Assembly: GCA_018881555.1 (NCBI GenBank)
Contig: JACAXG010000169.1
Span: 190,201 to 254,200 of the forward strand
Length of the DNA stretch: 64,000 nt
From: Amblyornis subalaris
Taxonomy: Eukaryota; Chordata; Aves; Passeriformes; Ptilonorhynchidae
Direction of reading: 5' to 3'
Positions 57,201-64,000 of this stretch are shown in pieces. The position numbers and the translations under genes were made by a program. Position 1 is the first letter of the stretch. Each line of letters starts with the position of its first letter. Under the pieces are notes generated by a model, which was not told the DNA's origin, made no database searches, and saw only the letters and a list, made by a program, of their open reading frames with translations.

Positions 57201-60200
57201 ATGGAGAGCTGGACAAAGCCAGTGATGAACCAAGCCACCCAGTGCACCGCATTGTTCAGGCCCATCATCTTCATCACCTGTGAGGCCAAAACTGCTCAGC
57301 AGGGCTGTCCCCAACCCTGTGCACCCCTGCTGCCACTCTGACTGGGCTGGGAGAGCNAGGGGCAGCACCGAGGCATCATGGGAGCTGCTGGGAATGGGCA
57401 GGACACAGCACCCCGTGCTAGGGTGCCAAGGAGTTCAGCTCCCTCCAGTGCTGGACAGGGCTCATCTCATGCCAGGGACACTCAGAAGGACCAGCTCAGC
57501 CCAGAGATTTGGGATCTGCATCTACCCCATCTCACATAACCCAGAAACACAGGGAAGGTGACCAGGGACACAGCTCCTCCTCAAGGATCTCTTCTACCAT
57601 CCCCACCTCTTTCAGGCGATGCTCCTTCTCTGTCACAATGTGCTGGATCATCATGGCCACTGAGTAAACCCAGGAGATCACCATGCACAGGGGCATCATG
57701 TGCTCGATGACAAAGAGAAAGCTGATGGGGAAGAGAGGGGAGAATTGGATGGTGGCACTGCCGCAGAGACCTGGGGAGACCATGGGGCACAGGGCCACAG
57801 AGGGACTCTCCCACTGCTCAGGGACAACCAGTCTCTAACCCAGCACCTCCCTAGTGCCCTAACAAGAGCTTCTCCAGTGAGCCCATAGGACAATACAGTG
57901 TCATGGCCAGCAGGCCCTGGCAGGCAGGTCATAGCCACGGACACAGCACAGGGCCCTGCCTACCCTGGTGTGGACAAAGCCCTCTCCACTCTCCTGCCCA
58001 GGAGTGTTGGTGGCTCTGGGACTTCTACAGGTGCTGTCCCCAGACCACTGTGATCCATAATCATGGACAGGCCCATGTGCCATTCCTTTAATTCCCCCTG
58101 CCTTCCTGAGCCTGGTGGTCAAAGGAATTGGGCTTAACTGGTTGCTCATCACTCCCAGTGTCACCAGTCTCTTTCAGGCCCCCAAACTTGTTCCCTTCTC
58201 CCAGCTAAAGTGTCCGGGACTGCAGAGGGGAAGGTGGAAGGTCCTGCAGGTGGGTGTTACTCACTCATCCCGGGTATAACACGGGTACGGGAACATCTGC
58301 ACGTAGTTGCCGGGCTCCACCACATCATGGCCAACAAATGTGTTGATGAGGGCACGCTCCATCATGTCTGTGGAGGAGGAAGAGAGGCCAGGCTGAGTGC
58401 GCAGGAACCAGGGACATGGGCAGCTGCAGCAGGGCGCTGACACTTACCCTGGATCCAGACAAAGCCGTAGAGGAAGTAGAAGCGGCCGCCAGTGTTGGGA
58501 CCAGGCCGCCAGTATGCCCGCCGGATCTCGTTGGTCTTCTCTGTGAAGCTGGAATTCTGTCGGATCTTGTACATGACATGGGGGGGCAGCGAGCCATCCC
58601 TGTTGGTCTGGAAGATGACGCCTGTGGGCAGCAGGAGAGGCAGGGAGTCCATGGGGTAACAGCCGCATCAGCTGGCCCACGCTGACAGGCAGGGATGGGG
58701 AGGGCACCATGAGCGCTGCCGTGGATGAAATGGGTGGCATGGCCTGGGATGCGAGACCTCCATGGGACGCGAGGGCATGTGGACAGCAGGCCATGGCAGT
58801 GGGAGAGCCAGGACAGCAGCATGGTGCTGTGCGCAGCAGCACTTGGCCCAGGGCCGAGGATGCGCACCATGAGATGCTCAGCCCCCTCATCCACCCAACA
58901 CATGCACCAAGGGAGTCACATCCCGAAGCCAATGGCTCCGGGGCACAGCTGGAGAAGGGCAAAGCTTCAGGGACCCCTGAGAAGGGCTGGTTTCCAGGGA
59001 CATACTGGCAAAGACTGTGACGTTGTCCTGGTAGGCCTGGTTCAGCGTGTAGTTGACAATGCTCTCCTCATCCGGGAAGCCTTTGAAGATGTCCACACTG
59101 ACCTAGTGGGAGGGAACCATAGAATCACTAAGATCGGAGAAGCCCTTGATGACCCTAAGATCATCAAGTCCAACCATTAATCCAAGCACTGCCAAGCCCA
59201 CCACTAAACCATGTCCTCCAAACGTCAAATTCACATGCTTTTTGAACACTTTCAGGGTTAGTATCACCGCCCTGGGCAGCCTGTTCCAATGCCTGACCAC
59301 CCTTTCGGGGAAGAAATTTTCCCTAAAATCCAATCTAAACCTCCCCTGGTACAACTTGAGGCCATTTCCTCTTGTCCTGTCACTTGTTACCTGGGAGAAA
59401 AGACCAATCCCCGCCTGGCTACGACATCAGGTAATTGTAAAGAGTTTGAAGGTCCCTCCTGAACATCCTTTTCTCCAGGCTGAACCCCCCCCAGCTCCCT
59501 CAGTCCCTCCCTATCAGACTTGTGCTCCAGATCCTTCTCTGGCTCCATTGCCCTTCTCCAGACATGCTCCAGCAAGCCAATGAGATCCCAAGGCCTCAGA
59601 TGGGTCTAGCACACAGAGCCTGCACACAGTAGGGCATGTGCCACCCCGAGTCACCCCCAGCCTCTGAACTCAACAGTGTGTGGGCACCTCCACCCTCGAC
59701 ATCTACCCTACAGCTCTGGACACTGCAGGAGCCACCACCTCCCCCAGGGCTCCTGTTCCATCCCTTATGGAGGTCTGAGTGGATCTGACCCTTTTCAGCC
59801 CCACAGAGCCTGGCTGCAGGTGGTTCCACGTTCCCACAGGTGGGCTCCACCTCACCTTGGCCATGAAGCGGATCCAGCCACAGGCAGCATTGTCAATGGT
59901 GTCTAGCTGCTGCAGCAGGACACTGGCATTGGGCAGGGAGAAGTTGCCATTGAGGAAGTTGTGGAGGACATCGGTGTCGGAGACATTCAGGATCTCTGGG
60001 TGCTTGTGGAGGTCAGCAGTCAACTGAGACAGAGAGGAAGACACGAGAGGGAGAAGCTGGGGTACACCCTGCCTTTAGGTCACTGTCCCCCACATGGACA
60101 CAGGTAGGACCCAAAGCTCCTCCTGGGGATGGGGGACAGCATGCACACTGTGCAGGGATCCAGACTGGTCCCAAGAGCAAGGCNGGTACCAGGGAGTACC

Positions 60201-63200
60201 CCATGAAGAAGTTACAGGGTACCTGGGGGCAGGACACCCCCTTCTCCACTGCCAAGGCAGTAAATCCCAGGCAGGCTCATCCTCACCACACTGTCCTACC
60301 TGCTGGAGCCAGCGGATGCGTCTCTGCAGCCTGCCCTCCTCCAGGTAGGCTCGGATCTCAGGGGAGATGTTCAGCCATGCCTTGGCATAGTGGGTGACGT
60401 TGCCCACAAAGGCGAAGGTCTCATTGGCCTGAGGGCCAGGCAGAAGGTCACACAGCAGGCAGAGGCCTCCTGCTCTCCAGGACGGCTAGCAGCCATGGAG
60501 ATACCTGCCCACCTCCCACTGCCTGTGGGAGCTGCCTGTGTCTGGCAGTCAGCCTCTTCCCTGCCTTGCAGCCCACCTGAGGAGCAGGGCTGGTGGGAGA
60601 GGAAGGATGGGGATCCCAGTCTGTGCATCCTCACCTTCAGGATGACCTTGTCAACTTCAGTGCCCACGGGTGCATACAGGATTTTGGGGTTGCTGGTCAT
60701 CAGATGCACAAGGAGGCCCAAGTTCCGCTGCTCCTTGCTGGTGAAGCCCAGCGAGCTCATGTTGCCCTGCTTCAGTGCCTCAGGTTCAATGGTCCTGCAA
60801 AGGGGGCTCAGGTTGTCCACTCTGCTCCAGGCCCAGCACCCTTCGCTGCAGGCAGCTCCCACCCCTGCCCGTGACAGGCCTTCACACTGACGCCAGTGCC
60901 TGCATGGTGCTGCCCAACATAGGGAGCATCCTTGGCTGCAGCACAAGGTTGCAGTACAGCACTCATCCTGCCTGCTCGACAAGGGGTGACACCCCTGGCC
61001 ACGCAGGGAGCACCTGGAGCCAGCCCCCAGCATTCCTACCGGTTGTTGCCACAGAGAATGGGCTGCAGCCCTGCCCAGAGCTGCACGAATGCNGAGAACT
61101 GCCCCTGGGGGTTGTCGCTGCCGGATGGGCCCTCCCCAGCTCCCTCCTCTTCCTCCGCTGTGGCATTGCCAGCCGTAGTGTTGGTGCCGGCCCAGCTGGT
61201 GCTGTTGGCAGTGGGTGGTGGGGCCTTGCTGGCACAGGCTCCCTTGGGCAGCAGCTTGGCCAGTGCCGAGAGGATGTCCACATCCCGGAGAACCTTCTCC
61301 ATCTCCACCAGGTCCTCAAGGAAGGCACGGAGGCGGTGCTGGGTGGCCGTGCCATTCACTTCATCTAGCTTCAGCTGCATGGATGAGAGGACAAGGAGTT
61401 ACTCGTTGCTGGGGCAACAGTCTCCTGCTTGCCATTAGGAAGGGACCAATAGGGACCCCAAGCAGTGGCAACTCCACTTTCTTGGTAAAAAGGTTGGAGC
61501 TGTGCCCAGGTAAGGCTCTGGACTCATTGCTGTGCATCCACAGCTACCAGGCAGTGAGAGTGGTGGCAAATGCTGGCAGGGACTTGCTGGCAGGACACAA
61601 GATGTCACTCAAGACAGGAAGGGTGGTCCTCTGTGACTACAAAGACACATTGAGCTTGGGTGGGACAAGGAGTGGGACCTCAGAGCCAGCCTTGAGCTGT
61701 ACCACCAAGGGCATTGCCAGTCCATTGGAGAGAAGCCTGCAGGGACGCCTTGGTAGATGTTGGCGACACCCAGTCACACCCAACAGGCAGTGTCNGAGCA
61801 GGTGCTAGAGGGGCAACCATCTGGGATCCTACCAAGGAGCTGGGTGGGAGGTGCTCATGGCAGAGCACGCGGTGACCAGGAGAAGTCAGGCCATGTAACA
61901 GTTACCTATCCCTACACATCCCCGGCTGAGTAGAAAACCCTGCCCAAGTCTCCTCTCTGCCGCCAGACTGCCCCACCTGCCCAGCTCTCACCCTACTGAC
62001 GATCTTNGGGGTGTCCAGCTGCTCCCGGAGCTCGGTGGCCAGCTGGGCAAAGTGCTCTCGGCGGGTGGCTTGGCTGCCATTGCAGGCCAGCGCCCGGTAC
62101 GCTGCCAGCAGTGGCTGCTGCCTGGGGGACACGTGCAGGAGGCGGCGCAGCCCCCCTGGGCTCTGCTCACACGTCAGCTGCTCCAGCACCGGCCCGGTGA
62201 AGAGAACACTCTACAGGGCAGGAAGTTGGGGGGACAATGCCGCAGCGCCCACTCTGGGAAAGCAGCCCAGGTTGCCCCGCGAGATGCTCACCTCCATCTC
62301 GGTGACGAAGGCCTGGGGGCTATCGGAGATGGCGGGTGCCACAGCAGTGCTAGCAAGGCCCAGGGCCTGGGAGAGCATGCGGAGCAGCGCCGGCCGGCGC
62401 GGGGCTGCCGCCGGGTCCCACAGCACCCTGTGAACCAGCCCTTCTTGCAGGCTCCTCCAGCCACTGGGGAGGCTCTTCTGCAAGAGGAACAATGGAGATG
62501 GCTGGTGGGGTGGGGGCTCCCCGGGTCCTCCTCGTGTGTCCCCAAGCATAAGTGAACAGCCTCACAGCACCCATGGTCTCCATGGGGNGGGGAAGAAAAG
62601 GAACGTGCAGGGAGCAGGGGTCCTCCGCACGCCAGACACAAGGGGGGAACAATCTGCCCTGCTCCCTCCACAGCCACCACCCAGGCAGCGCCAATCCCCA
62701 CTGCACTGGTAAAACCAGTCAAGGGGACTGGTGGCAGCACCAGGATGGACCCCAGCCACTGCTGCTGATGCTCTGCCCTGACAATGTCCTGTCACAGCCC
62801 CTCTACTGGGACAGACACTCCCAGATCACCCTNGGGTGGGATATGGAGGCGACAAGAGGAAAGGCCCTACCCTACCATGTCCCCTGCATGCAGCACCGCT
62901 CCTCACCTTCAGCTGCGTCATCTTCTCACCGGGGCCAAACCCGTCCCACAGGTCTCCCTCATGGGTCTCATCAGGTACCAAAGGAAAGGAACCAAAAAAC
63001 TGGCGGTACACCTGCACCAGGATGGGAGCAGGGCTGCCAGGTGTGCTGGGAGTGGGACACCAGTGCTGCACCTGCTAGCCCAGCAAGGCCCTGGCTTGGG
63101 GTGGCAGGGTAGGATAAATCCCATCTGGGTGCCATTCACGGTGCAGCGCAGACCCCTGCAAGGCCCAGAGGTAACCCACCTCCCGCAGGTCAATACTGGA

Positions 63201-63673
63201 GCCCAGGAGCAGCTCAGCCGTGCTGTTGGGGAGGGACAGGTTCTGCATCAGGAAGCGCCGCAGCTCAGCCTGGTCCTTGGCTGCCCATGCCAGTGTGAAG
63301 CCGGACCCTGGGAAGGAGCAAGGTGGGGAGTGAGAGCAGCCCACCAGCATCAGGGACACAGCGCGGCCTCAGAGCAGGCCCTGCCAGCAGTGATGCGGGA
63401 CCGTGGCAGGGCACTGCCACACACCATCACTTCGCTGGGTGCCAGGCAGGTTGGCGCTTCTGTCTCCGCCCGCACATGCAGCGGGGGGAGGCAGAGCACA
63501 GCCCACCTGCTCGGCTGCTGAAGTGGGTCTCCGCGGAGCTGGGCTCAGGGCTGCTGAGGGCCTCCAGGTGCCGGCGCAGCGACTCCAGCTCCTCCTCCAG
63601 TCCTGGGTGCTGCGGGTCGAAGAGGCTGCTTTGCTCTACTGCCTCGCTGAGGTGTTCCAGGATCTGTGTAACC
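41894..63673 (-). CDS. ABCA2: ATP-binding cassette sub-family A member 2 (5' end of gene outside window)
   Basis: A full-length ABCA transporter of late endosomes and lysosomes, tied to sphingolipid and cholesterol handling and prominent in oligodendrocytes. Forty-six coding exons on the minus strand join in frame to the stop at 41894-41896, giving about 2,420 residues. Human ABCA2 totals about 2,435 but starts earlier, so this orthologue has longer loops. The first residue seen aligns near human position 90, so the start codon and first transmembrane helix lie beyond the right edge. Order: large first extracellular domain, five helices, first nucleotide-binding domain, linker, seventh helix, second extracellular domain, five helices, second nucleotide-binding domain, and the C-terminus ending LSFNTDTLC as in human. 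Exon blocks are listed in the entries below. One intron begins with GC. Isolated N bases hit several codons (48777, 49912, 55624, 61092, 62007). Confidence 0.97.
45394..47642 (-). other. ABCA2: ABCA2 second membrane domain, exons 47642 to 45394
   Basis: Five exons: 47642-47468, 47382-47267, 46819-46672, 46476-46353 and 45526-45394. Helices include [69 protein letters not shown] and [15 protein letters not shown]. The stretch [20 protein letters not shown] is nearly identical to human. The intron between 47267 and 46819 carries a sense-strand CR1. Confidence 0.95.
46968..47235 (-). mobile_element. CR1 LINE 3' fragment in an ABCA2 intron
   Basis: The plus strand reads CACAGAATGGTTTGGATTGG then AAAGGACCTTTCAAGGTCAT and CCAACCTGGCCTTGAACAAT, the complement of a CR1 3' end. 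It lies wholly inside the intron between ABCA2 exons 47382-47267 and 46819-46672, in sense with the gene. Its truncated 5' end falls about 30 bp after the exon donor. Confidence 0.88.
47896..50522 (-). other. ABCA2: ABCA2 second extracellular domain, exons 50522 to 47896
   Basis: Six exons: 50522-50420, 50047-49722, 49262-49049, 48873-48768, 48468-48357 and 47956-47896. Recognisable pieces are [116 protein letters not shown] and [17 protein letters not shown]. The exon ending at 49049 has a GC donor (CACAG then GCAAGA). Using it restores the frame exactly (HR/YG). Confidence 0.94.
50677..53403 (-). other. ABCA2: ABCA2 linker and seventh helix, exons 53403 to 50677
   Basis: Four exons: 53403-53219, 53127-53007, 52243-51953 and 50895-50677. 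The chain runs through [58 protein letters not shown] and [18 protein letters not shown]. It then passes an acidic stretch ([12 protein letters not shown]) to [17 protein letters not shown] and the helix [16 protein letters not shown]. The exon at 52243 differs most from human, with a Pro/Glu/Lys-rich insertion. The intron between the second and third of these exons holds a CR1. Confidence 0.93.
52320..52830 (-). mobile_element. CR1 LINE 3' fragment in an ABCA2 intron
   Basis: The plus strand opens ATGGAATCACAGACTGGTTT and GGAAGGGACCTTAAACTTCA, then CAATCTGGCCTTGAACACTT and CTCAGAGCATCTCTGTGATC. It is a long (about 0.5 kb) sense-oriented CR1 tail in the intron between exons 53127-53007 and 52243-51953. 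Its 3' end lies about 75 bp from the acceptor. Confidence 0.9.
53811..55266 (-). other. ABCA2: ABCA2 first nucleotide-binding domain, exons 55266 to 53811
   Basis: Four exons: 55266-55083, 54798-54586, 54270-54074 and 53993-53811. Walker A is [10 protein letters not shown] at the end of the first exon. The Q-loop region is [13 protein letters not shown], the signature [10 protein letters not shown], and Walker B plus D-loop [12 protein letters not shown]. The switch histidine sits in [15 protein letters not shown]. All catalytic motifs are intact, so the domain should bind and hydrolyse ATP. Confidence 0.96.
55581..57721 (-). other. ABCA2: ABCA2 first membrane domain, exons 57721 to 55581
   Basis: Five exons: 57721-57607, 57277-57087, 56855-56705, 56406-56202 and 55745-55581. 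Hydrophobic helices include [44 protein letters not shown] and [16 protein letters not shown]. The conserved loop [20 protein letters not shown] links the second and third helices. The block ends with [14 protein letters not shown] and leads to [11 protein letters not shown] ahead of the first nucleotide-binding domain. Confidence 0.95.
58265..63673 (-). other. ABCA2: ABCA2 first extracellular domain, exons 63673 to 58265
   Basis: Twelve exons: 63673-63507, 63307-63180, 63011-62907, 62477-62292, 62210-61992, 61374-61040, 60794-60635, 60428-60300, 60023-59856, 59102-59006, 58621-58448 and 58367-58265. The block aligns from VTQILEHL and [10 protein letters not shown] through QNLSLPNST and LEQLTCEQ. 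It continues through [49 protein letters not shown] and [18 protein letters not shown] to the conserved [13 protein letters not shown] and [11 protein letters not shown]. Many N-glycosylation sequons (NLS, NST, NTT, NAT, NVT, NIS, NFS) mark it as lumenal or extracellular. The exon at 61374-61040 holds a bird-specific acidic and small-residue stretch ([16 protein letters not shown]). The early exons are the least similar to human. Confidence 0.93.
59119..59600 (-). mobile_element. CR1 LINE 3' fragment abutting an ABCA2 splice acceptor
   Basis: The plus strand begins ACCATAGAATCACTAAGATC and continues ATCATCAAGTCCAACCATTA, GCCCACCACTAAACCATGTC and CCTGTTCCAATGCCTGACCA. This is the same CR1 subfamily as at 2459-2800. 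It lies in sense with ABCA2, and its 3' end stops about 17 bp before the acceptor of exon 59102-59006. Confidence 0.9.
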
Positions 63674-64000
63674 CTGTGAGAGCCCAGCACCGCCCTAGCT
63701 TCAGGGACAGAGGTCTGGGGGAAAGAGCCCCTCAGGTGCAGGCGACAGCAGTGCTGTCTGAAACAGGGCACCACTGCCCTCGCCTGCGCACTGAATTCAG
63801 TGTGCCAGGGCGCAGAGGAGAGCCCCAGCACCTCAAGGTGTCCCCAGGGGCCACCTCCATCCTCCTCCCAGCTCCGAACACCGGGACCCCACAGTGGAGT
63901 AGACTGAGGTGTCCCCTGCACCCTGAGGACACAGTGGTCTCCACCCAAGCACTCCGGGGGACGCCAGCTTGTGCCTCAGCCCCAGGGTGGCAGTGCCACC
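63674..64000 (-). other. ABCA2: ABCA2 intron running off the right edge
   Basis: Upstream of the acceptor at 63673 no exon matching the expected ABCA2 sequence (human residues about 1-90) is visible. The window therefore ends inside an intron, and the remaining 5' exon or exons and the promoter lie further right. Confidence 0.75.

Noticed and set aside
1..64000. tRNA, rRNA, microRNA hairpin or CRISPR-like arrays
   Set aside because: I saw no tRNA B-box, no rRNA core sequence and no regular repeat-spacer pattern; microRNA hairpins cannot be judged reliably by eye.

Overview
This window looks like a gene-dense piece of a bird genome, probably a microchromosome. Eight CR1-type retroelement tails are scattered through it, there are two short solo LTRs, the promoters are GC-rich, the genes are compact with many introns, and the gene content corresponds to human 9q34.3 (chicken chromosome 17). 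Many isolated single N bases are present, some of them inside coding exons. The bird assignment rests on CR1 and synteny; I cannot name the species.

Layout. Bases 1 to about 18,500 hold no gene I can recognise. This part carries four minus-strand CR1 fragments (about 1938, 2459, 8505 and 15261) and two solo LTRs of one family in opposite orientation (4723-5078 minus, 10144-10509 plus), the second flanked by a perfect 6-bp target duplication. ENTPD2 (plus strand, nine coding exons, 18755-28904, 496 aa) follows a CpG-rich promoter and has a 5.7-kb first intron with tandem repeats. TMEM141 (minus, 33068 down to about 32237) and PAXX (plus, 33148-35130, seven exons, 178 aa) are head to head with 79 bp between start codons. 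CLIC3 (minus, 39096-36373, six exons, 238 aa) is tail to tail with PAXX. ABCA2 (minus, 63673-41894, 46 coding exons here, about 2,420 aa) fills the rest. Its first one to few exons lie beyond the right edge.

The genes do not form one pathway. ENTPD2 is a cell-surface ecto-ATPase, PAXX a Ku-binding end-joining factor, CLIC3 a glutaredoxin-like chloride channel-family protein, TMEM141 a small two-helix membrane protein, and ABCA2 an endolysosomal lipid-linked ABC transporter. The value of the window is structural: a gene order different from the human one, a very short shared TMEM141/PAXX promoter, a GC-AG intron in ABCA2, and a CR1 tail ending about 17 bp from an ABCA2 splice acceptor. I found no unmistakably new biological system.

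Exon boundaries were worked out by hand from splice-site motifs, reading-frame continuity and recall of the human proteins. All 46 ABCA2 exons, nine ENTPD2, seven PAXX and six CLIC3 exons join in frame. The last exon of TMEM141 is the least certain.
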